From contig CAXXSS010000001.1 of assembly GCA_963676865.2 (NCBI GenBank), positions 2,046,001-2,110,000 of the forward strand: a DNA stretch of 64,000 nt, given 5' to 3'. The notes under the pieces are model-generated. The model did no database searches. It had not been told where the DNA came from and saw nothing but the letters and a program-made list of their open reading frames with translations. Shown piece after piece: positions 51,743 through 61,891 of this stretch. The stretch's first letter is position 1. Each line of letters opens with the position of its first letter. Origin of the DNA: JAAYUD01 sp963676865. GTDB taxonomy: Bacteria; Bacteroidota; Bacteroidia; Bacteroidales; Bacteroidaceae. Position numbers and translations under genes: made by a program.

Positions 51743-54700
51743 ATGAAAAGATCTAAGAACTTTAAAAATTTTTGTAGAAGTCCCTTGCGCCTTAGAGCGC
51801 TATTGTTGTTGCAACTATCGTTTTTCTTTTGCTGCTGTGTTTTTGCACAAAGCAAGAATGAACGTATTTCGTTGGAATGTCGGAATGAAGCGATGTCATC
51901 TGCTTTGAAGAAAGTGGAGCAGGCTTCGAATTACAAGATTTTGTTTACTTATGATGAGGTGCAGAACTATCGTGTTTCTGTGTCTTTGAAGAATGTCTCT
52001 GTCGAAAATGCTGTTAAAGCTATCATTGGAGATAATCCCTTTTCATATAAGATTAAGGGCGTCTTTATTTCTATTCATGCAGTGAAAAAGAATAAGGCAG
52101 TAATCAGAAAAAACGAATTGAGCGGGCAGGTTGTCGATGAACATGGAGAGCCTTTGCCCGGTGTAAATATAACGTTGGATAATTCTCGCATAAGAGGTAT
52201 TACAAATGAGAATGGTAATTTCATTTTTAATCTTACGTCTGAAGAAGATGTTGAGTATGTGACATTCTCGTTTATCGGGTTTAAAACTCAGAAAGTGCAT
52301 TTCAAAGGCGAGCGGATGAAAATTGTGATGAAAGGTGATATCCGCGAAATAGGTGAAGTTATTGTAACGGGTTTGGTCACTCATAACGCCAAGAGTTTTA
52401 CGGGTAATGCAACCGTGTTCAAAGGTGACGATTTGAAGACGGTAGGTCGTCAGAATATTATAAAGAGTTTGAGTATTCTCGATCCTTCTATCAATATCAC
52501 AGAAAATACACAGATGGGTTCGAACCCGAATACGATGCCTAAGATTCGTTTTCGTGGCGAGAGTTCTTTTCAGGGCTTCGAGAATGTTGATAAGTCGGGG
52601 TTGATGAATGATCCCAACCAGCCTTTGTTCATATTGGATGGATACCAGACGACGCTATCGGCTATTGTCGATTTGGATATGAATCAGGTAGAATCTGTCA
52701 CTATCTTGAAAGATGCCGCTGCGGGTGCTATCTATGGGTCTCGTGCTGCAAATGGTGTCATCGTTGTCAAAACGATTCAGCCCAAACAAGGGCAACTACT
52801 TGTGAGCTACGGTTTGAATACGAATTTCAATTTCCCTGATTTGTCGAGTTACCATTTGCTCAATGCGAAGCAGAATCTCGAACTTTATAACCGGTTGGGA
52901 ATGTATCGTAATGATGACGGAACATTGACTCCGGCATACAATCAGATATGCCGTTGGGTAGCTCAAGGTGTTAACACTGATTGGTTGTCACAGCCTATTC
53001 GTAATGCGGTGGGCTATCAACACTCCTTGAATCTGAGCGGTGGCGATAGCCGTATGCGCTATGGCATCGATTTGAATTATGCAACGAATCCCGGTGTAAT
53101 GAAAGGCTCTGCGCGTGATAATTATGGAATAGGCGTGAGGCTGTCATACAATTACAGTGATAAATTATTGTTTAACAACCACCTATCTGTAGGACGTACC
53201 AAATCGAAAGATTCTCCTTACGGAAATTTTGCCGATTATGCGAAGATCAATTCTTTCTATCCTATTTATGACGAAAACAATAAGTTGTATAAGAACTATT
53301 ATTGCGAGGATGAAACCGGGGCTCTGTCTGATATCTGGGGAAATAGTAGCAATATCCCTGTAAATCCTTTGTACGAGGCTTCTGTAGGTAACAAGAGCAC
53401 GAATGAAGATTTGAATATCAATGAAAATTTCTCTTTCGATTGGTTGATACTTCCTTCTTTGCGATTCAACGGAATGGTGAGCTACTCCAAGACCAATAGT
53501 AAAGCTGTTTCTTTCTTATCACCGAGGTCTGCCACTTATTCCGATTATACAGGCGAAGTAGGCAGCAGTACGCCAGAGCAGGATGCTTTGAAAGGTCGGT
53601 ATACGCTGAATCAGACTTATCAGGATAATATAGAGGGTAATATAGTGCTTACTTGGTCGAAGAACTTCGGAAAGCATTTTGCTACCGCATCTGCGGGTTC
53701 TTCTTTGTCCGATTCGCGTAGTCAGTTGTATGGATTCACGGCCGTAGGGTTTGGTGATGAAGATGAGTCTGAACCGGCATACGCTTCGGGGTATGAAAAA
53801 GGTGGCACTCCTGCCAATTCGGAAGGTCATACTCGCTTAGCCAGTTTCTTTGCCTCGGCCAATTATGCTTATGATAATAGATACTTGTTCGATTTCTCTT
53901 ATCGTCTGGACGGGTCTTCTCAATTTGGAACAAAGAAGAGAACGGCTCCTTTCTATAGTCTTGGCTTTGGTTGGAATGTATTTAACGAGTCTTTTATAAA
54001 GAAACTGGGCTTTGTCGATATGTTGAAGTTGAGAGCTACTTATGGTGAAGTAGGCTCGATAAATTTCAATCCTTATCAAGCCCGGGATATGTATCAGTTT
54101 ACAAAAGACGCTCGCTATGATGGAAATATTGGTGTGTTGCTCGAAGCGATGGGAAATAAGGATCTGAAGTGGCAGAATACCAAAATGTATGAATGTGGCG
54201 CAACGGTAGGTATATTCAATAGATTGGATTTCTCCATGAGTTTATATAACAGGCTCACGACAGATATGGTGTTGCCTATTACGACACCTCCTTCAATGGG
54301 TTTTGGTAGCTATATTGCCAATTTGGGAAGAATGCGTAATACCGGTTATGAATTGACCTTGCGTGTTTTGGCCTATAAATCACCGAGCTTGAATGTCTAT
54401 GTGTTTGGTTCGGCCACACACAATAAAAATAGAATTCTGTCGATTTCTTCGGCTTTGGAAGCGTATAACAAGAAAGTCGATTCTTCTACCGGATATTCGG
54501 ATAATGAATATAAACAGCTGACACATAAACTGCTCACGAAATATGAGGAAGGACAGTCTACGACTGCCATTTATGCGGTTCGTTCGCTGGGTATCGATCC
54601 GATGACTGGAAAGGAATTGTTTCTGACCAAAGAAGGTACCCCTACGTGGACCTGGAATGCCGACGATAAAGTTGTTGTGGGCGATACGGAACCAAAGGTG

Positions 54701-55153
54701 AGAGGTACATTCGGTACGAATATAAGCTGGAAAGGACTATATTTCAATGCTACATTCGCTTATTCTTATGGTGGTCAAGCCTACAATAATACGCTGGTGG
54801 ACATGGTAGAGAACTCTAATAAATATCAGAATGTTGATAAGAGAGTGCTTACCGATACTTGGCAAAAAGCAGGCGATATAACTCGCTACAAAGCAAATGT
54901 TACACGTAGATATTCTCAGGAATATACTTATGCAAGTTCGCGTTTTGTACAAGATTATAACTATTTGCAATTGTCGTCATTGTCTTTGCAGTACGAAATG
55001 CCTAAAAAGTTCATCCGCCCATTGCGCATGGAAAGTCTGAGGTGGTCGTTCAATATGTCGGATATCATGTATTTCTCTACGGTGAAACGAGAAAGAGGTA
55101 CTTCTTATCCATATGCTCGTTCGTTTTCTATTGGTCTACGTGCTAACTTCTAA
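51743..55153 (+). CDS. SusC/RagA-family TonB-dependent receptor with STN domain
   Basis: Outer-membrane receptor/transporter of 1136 residues. It has a signal sequence (about 1-36, ending CVFAQ), an STN domain at about 44-113 (ISLECRNEAMSSALKKVEQA, then YKILFTYDEVQNYRVSVSLK), a carboxypeptidase-like domain at about 126-198 (LSGQVVDEHGEPLPGVNITL), and a TonB box near 203-210 (GEVIVTGL). The plug contains PLFILDGYQTTLSAIVDLDM and VTILKDAAAGAIYGSRAANG, and a 22-strand barrel ends FSIGLRANF. The STN domain signals occupancy to FecR. The partial receptor at 62803 shares this architecture and much of its plug sequence, so the two are paralogues. Confidence 0.97.
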   Translation: MKRSKNFKNFCRSPLRLRALLLLQLSFFFCCCVFAQSKNERISLECRNEAMSSALKKVEQASNYKILFTYDEVQNYRVSVSLKNVSVENAVKAIIGDNPFSYKIKGVFISIHAVKKNKAVIRKNELSGQVVDEHGEPLPGVNITLDNSRIRGITNENGNFIFNLTSEEDVEYVTFSFIGFKTQKVHFKGERMKIVMKGDIREIGEVIVTGLVTHNAKSFTGNATVFKGDDLKTVGRQNIIKSLSILDPSINITENTQMGSNPNTMPKIRFRGESSFQGFENVDKSGLMNDPNQPLFILDGYQTTLSAIVDLDMNQVESVTILKDAAAGAIYGSRAANGVIVVKTIQPKQGQLLVSYGLNTNFNFPDLSSYHLLNAKQNLELYNRLGMYRNDDGTLTPAYNQICRWVAQGVNTDWLSQPIRNAVGYQHSLNLSGGDSRMRYGIDLNYATNPGVMKGSARDNYGIGVRLSYNYSDKLLFNNHLSVGRTKSKDSPYGNFADYAKINSFYPIYDENNKLYKNYYCEDETGALSDIWGNSSNIPVNPLYEASVGNKSTNEDLNINENFSFDWLILPSLRFNGMVSYSKTNSKAVSFLSPRSATYSDYTGEVGSSTPEQDALKGRYTLNQTYQDNIEGNIVLTWSKNFGKHFATASAGSSLSDSRSQLYGFTAVGFGDEDESEPAYASGYEKGGTPANSEGHTRLASFFASANYAYDNRYLFDFSYRLDGSSQFGTKKRTAPFYSLGFGWNVFNESFIKKLGFVDMLKLRATYGEVGSINFNPYQARDMYQFTKDARYDGNIGVLLEAMGNKDLKWQNTKMYECGATVGIFNRLDFSMSLYNRLTTDMVLPITTPPSMGFGSYIANLGRMRNTGYELTLRVLAYKSPSLNVYVFGSATHNKNRILSISSALEAYNKKVDSSTGYSDNEYKQLTHKLLTKYEEGQSTTAIYAVRSLGIDPMTGKELFLTKEGTPTWTWNADDKVVVGDTEPKVRGTFGTNISWKGLYFNATFAYSYGGQAYNNTLVDMVENSNKYQNVDKRVLTDTWQKAGDITRYKANVTRRYSQEYTYASSRFVQDYNYLQLSSLSLQYEMPKKFIRPLRMESLRWSFNMSDIMYFSTVKRERGTSYPYARSFSIGLRANF

Positions 55154-55164
55154 AATTACAGACG

Positions 55165-56595
55165 ATGAAAAAGTTTATATATATTATTTTAATCTCAATG
55201 GGTTTGACTTCGTGTAGTGATTGGCTCAATGTTAGTCCCTCAACCGAAAAAGACCGTGAAGATTTGATTACTACCGAAGCAGGTTTCAAAGAGATGCTCT
55301 ATGGATGCTATATTAATATGACTGATGTGGCGTTGTATGGTCATCAACTTACTTATGGCTCTATCGAAAGTTTTGCCAAGAACTATTGTTGGGCGTTTGC
55401 TCCTAACTACAATTATACTGACAAAACCGTTCGGCCTACCATCGATGCCATTTGGACGGGGATGTACAATACCATTGCCAATGATAACAGTATATTGAAA
55501 GATATTGAAAGCCATAAAGAACTGTTCTCTAATGGCGAAGGAGAAATACTCGAAGGAGAAGCTTTGGCCATGAGGGCTTTTCTTCATTTCGATTTGCTTC
55601 GTATGTTTGCTCCCGCTTATACGGGCAATGAATCTAAGATTGCTATTCCTTATGTAGAGACTTACGAAAGCAAACGCTATTCTCATATTTCGGAATCGCA
55701 GGTCATAAAGAAAGTACTTGCCGATCTGGATAAGGCCGAAACACTATTGAAAGGTGCTAACGATCCGATATTATCGGGTATCACCAGAGTGCTTTCGGGC
55801 AAGGGCGATTTTCTTGCCAATCGTCAGTATCGGTTCAATTATTGGGCTGTAGAGGCACTGAAAGCTCGCGTTTATTTATACGTAGGCGATAAGGCTTCGG
55901 CTCTGAAATATGCGATGGACGTTATCAATAATGGACCGTTCAAATGGGTGAGTGAAACCGATTTGACAGGCGACCATCCCGATCGGGTTTTCATGTCCGA
56001 GATGATCAGTGCCCTAAATGTTCCTAAATTGAGTACTTCTTATACCGATTATTTTACATCTGAGAAGTACTCGTTGACCGACGGATGGGGCAATTATGGT
56101 CTTAACGTATTTGAAGACAGCAATGACTATCGTTACCTTTATCTGATGACCAACAATAAGGAGAAGAACAAGGTCATCTCTTGCAAATACGATCAGGATC
56201 CCGCCGGATCGTCTGCAATGAAAGAAGAGACAGTGCCTTTGCTACGTTTAGGCGAAATGTATCTTATTGCTGCCGAATGTAATATCTCTTCTAACCCAAC
56301 CGAGACAATTCGCCTCTTGAGAGAATTGAAAACTCATCGTGGCTATTTGTCAACCGATAAAGGAATTGACGATAATGCTAACGGTACCCAGCTGTTGGAA
56401 TATGTAAAGAAAGAAATGCGTAAGGAAACTTATGCCGAGGGCCAGACATTCTTCATGTATAAACGCTTACAGCTCGGTGCGATTCCTGCTTTCAGTCCTT
56501 GGTGGTCGGGCGCTACTTATACAATGAAGCCTGGCTATTATACATTCCCGCTTCCTGAAGCAGAGAAGGAGTATGGGGATATACCCAAATCATAA
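55165..56595 (+). CDS. SusD/RagB-family lipoprotein
   Basis: Surface lipoprotein of 476 residues acting as lid and ligand-binding partner of the preceding SusC. The signal peptide ends in the lipobox GLTSC with Cys17, then SDWLNVSPSTEKDRE. Helical segments include GEILEGEALAMRAFLHFDLL followed by RMFAPAY, the conserved SusD-like N-terminal signature. The C-terminal part has VPLLRLGEMYLIAAEC and MRKETYAEGQTFFMYKRL. At 476 residues it is on the short side for SusD. It starts 11 bp after the SusC stop. Confidence 0.94.
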   Translation: MKKFIYIILISMGLTSCSDWLNVSPSTEKDREDLITTEAGFKEMLYGCYINMTDVALYGHQLTYGSIESFAKNYCWAFAPNYNYTDKTVRPTIDAIWTGMYNTIANDNSILKDIESHKELFSNGEGEILEGEALAMRAFLHFDLLRMFAPAYTGNESKIAIPYVETYESKRYSHISESQVIKKVLADLDKAETLLKGANDPILSGITRVLSGKGDFLANRQYRFNYWAVEALKARVYLYVGDKASALKYAMDVINNGPFKWVSETDLTGDHPDRVFMSEMISALNVPKLSTSYTDYFTSEKYSLTDGWGNYGLNVFEDSNDYRYLYLMTNNKEKNKVISCKYDQDPAGSSAMKEETVPLLRLGEMYLIAAECNISSNPTETIRLLRELKTHRGYLSTDKGIDDNANGTQLLEYVKKEMRKETYAEGQTFFMYKRLQLGAIPAFSPWWSGATYTMKPGYYTFPLPEAEKEYGDIPKS

Positions 56596-56607
56596 AACGC
56601 AGAAATC

Positions 56608-57390
56608 ATGAAAAAAATATTATACTCAATATTGATGTGTACGGCGCTTATCTTTTGTGCCGGTTGTTCTACGGATGAGATTGATTATTTCGATAGAAAT
56701 GAATACATATCTTTCAATGAACCTGTTGTTAGTGGTCAGAATTATCCTTCCATATCGTATACTTTTACTTTCAAAGATGCTTCTGTTACGACCGATACTA
56801 TCAATATCCCGGTCAGTTTTGCCGGTCGCTATATGGATAAGGATGCCGAATTCACTTTTAAAGTGATCGATACATTGACAACAGCTAAGGCCGATGTGCA
56901 TTATCGCATATTGAATCCCGAAAAACAGATTATCCCAGCCCATAAGAATACCGGTTCTGCCAAGATTCTATTAATTCGTACCGCTGATATGAAAACGGCT
57001 TCTTATAAACTGACTTTACAACTCGTGGAGAACGATAAATTTAAGATAGGTGAAGTTGATAAAATGGAAGTGTCTATTACCGATCAATTAGTAAAACCTG
57101 ATTGGTGGGTATCTACAGTGTATGGACGTTATTTAGGTAGCTATTCTCCTACGAAGTTGCTGCTTTGGCTTGAATTTATGGGCGTAACCGATGGCTCTGA
57201 TCCTTTCGATACAAGCGAATATGTGGTATGGCTGGATTACGGAACTGGAAATTTTATCTACAAATCTTATAAAGATGGATTGATCAAATTGAAAACGTTG
57301 GCTTTCAAGAACTGGCTGCGTACGGCGAAAGGCAATCCTTATGACAACGATTTGAAGATGCCGGTATCCGAAAGTCTGGGTAATTATTAA
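56608..57390 (+). CDS. DUF4843 family lipoprotein
   Basis: Lipoprotein of 260 residues with lipobox FCAGC (Cys20). The sequence after it (EIDYFDRNEYISFNEP) and the pattern ISYTFTFKDASVTTDTINIP with LQLVENDKFKIGEVDKMEVS fit DUF4843, beta-rich surface lipoproteins that accompany SusC/SusD in Bacteroidetes. The N-terminal half looks like a Calx-beta or PKD-type sandwich. It probably forms part of the surface complex around the transporter; its ligand is unknown. It is 12 bp downstream of SusD. Confidence 0.85.
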   Translation: MKKILYSILMCTALIFCAGCSTDEIDYFDRNEYISFNEPVVSGQNYPSISYTFTFKDASVTTDTINIPVSFAGRYMDKDAEFTFKVIDTLTTAKADVHYRILNPEKQIIPAHKNTGSAKILLIRTADMKTASYKLTLQLVENDKFKIGEVDKMEVSITDQLVKPDWWVSTVYGRYLGSYSPTKLLLWLEFMGVTDGSDPFDTSEYVVWLDYGTGNFIYKSYKDGLIKLKTLAFKNWLRTAKGNPYDNDLKMPVSESLGNY

Positions 57391-57401
57391 AAGATATGCA
57401 T

Positions 57402-58862
57402 ATGAAAAAGATATATTATTTGTTGTTTCTTGTTCTGGGATTTACTTCGTGTATCGAAGATAATGGCAATTATGAATATACAACTTTGAAGGAAGCCAAG
57501 ATAAGTGGTCTGAATGACTCTTATCGATTCGTCTTGCAGCAACCTATAGTTTTGAAACCTACTGTTACGACTGATATTGATGCTGCCGATCTTCAGTATT
57601 GTTGGCGTATCAGCAACGATACGTTGAGTAGAGAGAAGGATTTATCGTACACTTTTGTCAATACTCTGACCTCTCCCAATCCTTTGACTTTTGAAGTTAT
57701 CAATAAATCGAACAACGTGCGTTATACCAAACGGATGAATGCTACCGTTGTTTCACCTTTTCAAACGGGTTGGCTTATTCTTGGCTCTGTAGCAGACAGG
57801 CCTGTTTTGGCATTTCAATCGTATGAAGAAGGGAATACTTACTTCTCTAATGTATATAATGCCGTTAATAAAGAGCCTCTTTCGGGAACCCCGAACTGTG
57901 TGAAACAGCTTATTTATCAAGATGGGAATACAGGAGTCTATTATAGCCGTGTGACAGCAATATGCAACAATGGTAAGAGTGTCGATTTGGATGGTACAAG
58001 CCTGCTTCGTCAGGCCTATCTTGACGACCAATATAGAGGCGAGGGGAGTTTCTCGATCGATGCCATCAGTTCGGAACGCTATTCTTATGACAATGCACTG
58101 CTTGTCATTAATAATGGTAAAATCTACGAGAAGACAGTCGGTAACATGGGTGTCACCCCCGAAGATGGGTATTTCGAATATCCTCTCGATGGTGATAGTA
58201 AAGGCTATAAAGTATGTAACTATTATGGTTATGGTTGGAATGGCGACTATTACATAACTGCGGATATATTGAATAAGCGCTATGTGTATTTCTTGCGGTC
58301 TTCACTCTCTACAAAAGTCTCTTCTTTAATAGTAGGCAGCACGTCTATCAAAACTATCGACCCTGATAATTTGGAAGGGGAGCCCGTCTGGATGGGTATG
58401 GATTATAAAGGAGAGGTGTTGAGTGTGTTGAAGACAAGTGCAGGAAAGTATGTGCTGCATAAAATGTCGGTCACGGATGTTTACGGTACAGTGACTTTTT
58501 CCGGACGTTATGAGTTTCCTGACGGTGCTATCAATGAAAACTCTTGTTTTGTAGGCCATAGAGTGAATCCTTATTTGATGATCTCGAACGGAAACAAATT
58601 GATGGCTCTGAATCTGGAAGCGCTAGATGCAGGAGCATCGGCCCTGAATGATATCTGTACATACGAAGGACCGATTACGGCGATGCATTACAGCTATGAT
58701 AATAACAGAAGTGTGAATGAATTTGGTGTTGCTATTCAAACGAATGCGTCATCAAGCTCTTTGTTGATTATCAGTACATCGTTGACAGATAAAGGGAGTA
58801 TTTTGAAGAGGTATGATAATATTGCCGGAAAAGTTGTAAGCATCTGGCGTAAAATAATGTAA
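57402..58862 (+). CDS. PKD-like family lipoprotein
   Basis: Lipoprotein of 486 residues from ATG 57402 (a second ATG at 57396 adds two residues). The lipobox is GFTSC with Cys17. The N-terminal domain (about 25-120) is an immunoglobulin/PKD-like sandwich (FVLQQPIVLKPTVTTDIDAA, then LQYCWRISNDTLSREKDLSY), and the remainder has repeated beta-strand segments that could form a propeller. It is the usual fourth member of SusC/SusD/DUF4843/PKD-like/TlpA loci in Bacteroides. A function in ligand binding at the cell surface is inferred. Confidence 0.85.
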   Translation: MKKIYYLLFLVLGFTSCIEDNGNYEYTTLKEAKISGLNDSYRFVLQQPIVLKPTVTTDIDAADLQYCWRISNDTLSREKDLSYTFVNTLTSPNPLTFEVINKSNNVRYTKRMNATVVSPFQTGWLILGSVADRPVLAFQSYEEGNTYFSNVYNAVNKEPLSGTPNCVKQLIYQDGNTGVYYSRVTAICNNGKSVDLDGTSLLRQAYLDDQYRGEGSFSIDAISSERYSYDNALLVINNGKIYEKTVGNMGVTPEDGYFEYPLDGDSKGYKVCNYYGYGWNGDYYITADILNKRYVYFLRSSLSTKVSSLIVGSTSIKTIDPDNLEGEPVWMGMDYKGEVLSVLKTSAGKYVLHKMSVTDVYGTVTFSGRYEFPDGAINENSCFVGHRVNPYLMISNGNKLMALNLEALDAGASALNDICTYEGPITAMHYSYDNNRSVNEFGVAIQTNASSSSLLIISTSLTDKGSILKRYDNIAGKVVSIWRKIM

Positions 58863-58863
58863 T

Positions 58864-59943
58864 ATGAATTTATTAATATCATTTTTTGTAATGTGCTTGG
58901 CATCTGTTGCCAATGTCCCTGTCTATCATATTCAAGGGCATGTAACAGACATTGAAGATGGCACCGTGTTGTATCTTCGGTTGGTAGGCCCTCCGGCCAA
59001 GGATGTAGATAGTGTAGTTGTCAGAAACGGAAACTTTGAATACAGGGGAAGTGCTCCTAAAGAGCCTGTTTGGGCCACTCTTTCTATTAAAGGAAAATTC
59101 AGCGCTGTTGCTGATATCTATTTGGAGAAGGGAGAAATTTATGTCTCCGGAAAGATGTATAATACAACTGTTAAAGGAACCCATACGAATAACGAAAATG
59201 AAGTATTTAAGCGCATGGTAAGTCCGATGTATGGTAAACGCTATAACCTGGGATCTATGTTGGGTGAGAATGACAACAGAGGGGCTGCCTATCGAGATAG
59301 TATGATCAATGTGATAAAAGATTATGATAGACAAATCGATAAGGAAGAGTTGAACTACATCAAAACTTATCCGAAGTCGGTCATTGCATTGAAATTGCTC
59401 GAATACAAGTCGGCACACATGGATGGAGTGCAGCTTAATAGTGCAATCGCGTTGCTTGACAAATCTATGCAGAATAGAGCAGAAGTGTTGAGGATGAAGC
59501 ATTATGCAAAACAGCTCATTTCGTGTTCAGAAGGAACTGTAGCTCCCGATTTCACGCTTCCTTCTTCGACCGGCGGTACATTTACTTTGTCTTCGGCTAA
59601 AGGTAAATATGTATTGATCGATTTCTGGGCTTCGTGGTGTGCTTCTTGTCGTAATGCATTGCCTGGTGTAGCTGCCCTGAATAAGAAATATGAAAATGCC
59701 AATCTTCTCATTCTCGGTTTGTCGCTTGACAGAAGCGATGAGGCTTGGCGAAAAGCATTGAACCAAGAAGGTTGTGCGTGGCTCCAAGTATGTGATTATG
59801 ATGGAAAAGCAGCGCGTGCTTACGCCGTGTCGGCTATTCCATTGACAATCATCGTAGGGCCTGATGGCCGAATTGTGAGCCGAGGGTTGCAGAAAGATGC
59901 TCTTGAGAAAAAATTGGATGAACTGTTGAAAATAGCAAAATAG
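58864..59943 (+). CDS. TlpA-like thioredoxin with DUF4369 N-terminal domain
   Basis: Protein of 359 residues, secreted by a short signal peptide (about 1-17). The N-terminal about 100 residues (YHIQGHVTDIEDGTVLYLRL, then VVVRNGNFEYRGSAPKEPVW) match DUF4369. The C-terminal domain is an AhpC/TSA- or TlpA-like thioredoxin with Cys259-A-S-Cys262 in DFWASWCASCRNALPG, plus APDFTLPSSTGGTF at its start and cis-Pro in VSAIPLTIIVGPDG. It reduces disulfides, or perhaps handles a redox-active ligand, in the periplasm. It is the last gene of the locus and ends before a strong terminator. Confidence 0.93.
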   Translation: MNLLISFFVMCLASVANVPVYHIQGHVTDIEDGTVLYLRLVGPPAKDVDSVVVRNGNFEYRGSAPKEPVWATLSIKGKFSAVADIYLEKGEIYVSGKMYNTTVKGTHTNNENEVFKRMVSPMYGKRYNLGSMLGENDNRGAAYRDSMINVIKDYDRQIDKEELNYIKTYPKSVIALKLLEYKSAHMDGVQLNSAIALLDKSMQNRAEVLRMKHYAKQLISCSEGTVAPDFTLPSSTGGTFTLSSAKGKYVLIDFWASWCASCRNALPGVAALNKKYENANLLILGLSLDRSDEAWRKALNQEGCAWLQVCDYDGKAARAYAVSAIPLTIIVGPDGRIVSRGLQKDALEKKLDELLKIAK

Positions 59944-59979
59944 CAATAGGCACATATTTGTCTCATCAGTAAATAATGT

Positions 59980-60021
59980 CCCCCAAAAAGTATCTTTTCG
60001 CCGGAATATACTTTTTGGGGG
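59980..60021 (+). terminator. terminator hairpin after the seven-gene SusC locus
   Basis: CCCCCAAAAAGTAT (59980-59993) pairs exactly with ATACTTTTTGGGGG (60008-60021), 37 bp after the TlpA-like gene stop and before the next sigma gene's promoter. Confidence 0.85.
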
Positions 60022-60077
60022 ATCATTATTTGTGTGGTGTCTCGTGCAATTGAATTAGTCAATATTTAAGCAACTTT

Positions 60078-60109
60078 TTGTACCATTGGATTTATTAAAC
60101 TATCTTTGT
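60078..60109 (+). promoter_or_regulatory. promoter of the second ECF sigma/FecR pair
   Basis: The -33 TTTG (60078-60081) and -7 TATCTTTG (60102-60109) are separated by 20 bp. The start codon is 40 bp downstream. Confidence 0.75.
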
Positions 60110-60149
60110 TGCTGTATTTTATCACCGAAAGAAACAAAAAAGTAGAAAA

Positions 60150-60656
60150 GTGGAAGACAAAAAGGAATTTGATGTTCTCTTTAAAACATACTATTCCCGG
60201 CTATATTGTTATGCTTTTCATATCATAAATGATTTAGAAGCCAGTAAAGACATTACTAGTGATGCCTTTGAGTATTTATGGCTTCATTTTTCGGAGATAA
60301 AAGCCACTACCGCCAAATCTTACTTGTATGCTTATGCACACAGCAAGAGCATCGACTATCTGCGTAAGTTGTGCATACACAAAGAATATACGAAGTATGT
60401 AGAATTGACAGCAGATGATGTAGATAATCACTTTTGTGAATTCGATGAACGGATTATGATGATTCGTAAAGTAATGGACAAGCTTCCTGTCAATACCAGA
60501 CATATTTTGGAAGAGTGCTATATTCGGCGAAAAATGTACAAGGAGGTAGCCGAAGAATTGGATATCAGTGTCAATACGGTAAAAAAGCATATTGTAAAGG
60601 CACTACGCTTGATTCGTTTGGAAATGAGCGAAAAAAGGGATCTTTGGGATAGTTGA
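60150..60656 (+). CDS. ECF-type RNA polymerase sigma-70 factor (GTG start)
   Basis: Sigma factor of 168 residues starting at GTG 60150; no in-frame ATG is near, and the promoter at 60078-60109 fits this start. Region 2 contains FDVLFKTYYSRLYCYAFHII and ASKDITSDAFEYLWLHF. Region 4 contains PVNTRHILEECYIRRKMYKE and the helix-turn-helix ELDISVNTVKKHIVKALRLI. It is the paralogue of the factor at 49992 and begins the second locus of the same type. FecR follows 32 bp downstream. Confidence 0.94.
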   Translation: MEDKKEFDVLFKTYYSRLYCYAFHIINDLEASKDITSDAFEYLWLHFSEIKATTAKSYLYAYAHSKSIDYLRKLCIHKEYTKYVELTADDVDNHFCEFDERIMMIRKVMDKLPVNTRHILEECYIRRKMYKEVAEELDISVNTVKKHIVKALRLIRLEMSEKRDLWDS

Positions 60657-60688
60657 GATCTGTTTTTTACTCGCGAATATTGAGATGA

Positions 60689-61867
60689 ATGGAATATAAA
60701 AATAATCAGACAGCCATGGAAAGTGCTTTTGAAAATAAGATAGACGACTGCATTGAAGATTCCCTCGATGTAATGGAAACCCCTACAAATCTGTCGGCAG
60801 AAATGATAGAACAACATCTTCAGAATCTGTCATGCAAGCAGGTATGTAAGGATATTCAAGACAGCTCTTTTGCGCTTCTTCTAGACATGTCCGATCAACA
60901 GATAAATGTAGATTCTGAATTGGCAAAATTTAAGTCGAAGCACGAAAAAGCTAATTCTCGCAAACGGTCTGCCGTACTGAAATCGGTGACAGGTTTTGCT
61001 GCTTTGATTGTAGTTCTGTTGGTCTCTTACTGGATGCTCAGAAATCAAAAACAGAATGTTGTTCAGACGGGGTATACGGTGTTCACTGCTCATCATGTGC
61101 CGCAACAAGTTACGATACAGTCCAAATCTAAGAAAATAATAGTAGACGATAAGAGTGCTTCGGCTACTCAACTCATCAGGCAAATGAGAAATGTAGACGA
61201 TGTGGCTGCGAAAGGAGAAAAAACTAGGGTTGCATCGTGCAAAATCACTGTTCCTTGTGGTCGGGATTTCAAAATAACCTTGTCCGATGGTAGTGTCGTA
61301 TGGCTGAATGCCAACAGCTCTTTCGTCTATCCAACGGCTTTCGAAGGGAAAGAACGTATCGTCTTTTTGGAAGGAGAAGCCTACTTTAAGGTTGCCAAAG
61401 ACAAACAGCATCCTTTCATTGTGAAGACACCATACATGGAGACGCAGGTTTATGGTACGGAGTTCAACGTGAAGTGTTACGATCCGGGAGATGCCCATGT
61501 GGTATTAATCAGCGGTAGTGTGGGTGTGACCAATCTGAAGAACAAAAGCTATAAGGTTATTACTCCCGGCGATGATGCGCATGTGATGCCCAATGGCGAG
61601 CTTATTACCCAAAAGATCGATGTTGATTCGTATCTTTATTGGAAAGACGGTTATTTCTATTTCGATAAGGAGCCGCTCAAGAATGTGATGCAGAATATTG
61701 GCCGATGGTACAATATGACGGTTGAATTCAAGCGTAAGGAAGATATGGATATTGTTGTACATTTTGCCGGAGATCGCAGCATGGCGCTTCCGCATATCAT
61801 TACGTTGCTCAATCGCATGAAAAAAGTAAATGTAGTATTGGAAAACGATAAGATTGTTGTGCATTGA
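60689..61867 (+). CDS. FecR-family anti-sigma factor
   Basis: Anti-sigma factor of 392 residues with a cytoplasmic N-terminal region of about 98 residues, one membrane helix at about 99-117 (VTGFAALIVVLLVSYWML), and a FecR domain with VPCGRDFKITLSDGSVVWLN and LEGEAYFKVAKDKQHPFIV. The C-terminal DUF4974-like part contains FDKEPLKNVMQNIGRWYNM. Its N-terminal part is longer than in the paralogue at 50573. The SusC it should serve starts 936 bp downstream, an unusually long gap that holds the 124-bp repeat and a separate promoter module. Confidence 0.95.
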   Translation: MEYKNNQTAMESAFENKIDDCIEDSLDVMETPTNLSAEMIEQHLQNLSCKQVCKDIQDSSFALLLDMSDQQINVDSELAKFKSKHEKANSRKRSAVLKSVTGFAALIVVLLVSYWMLRNQKQNVVQTGYTVFTAHHVPQQVTIQSKSKKIIVDDKSASATQLIRQMRNVDDVAAKGEKTRVASCKITVPCGRDFKITLSDGSVVWLNANSSFVYPTAFEGKERIVFLEGEAYFKVAKDKQHPFIVKTPYMETQVYGTEFNVKCYDPGDAHVVLISGSVGVTNLKNKSYKVITPGDDAHVMPNGELITQKIDVDSYLYWKDGYFYFDKEPLKNVMQNIGRWYNMTVEFKRKEDMDIVVHFAGDRSMALPHIITLLNRMKKVNVVLENDKIVVH

Positions 61868-61891
61868 TTGGTTGTCATCACACACCAAAAA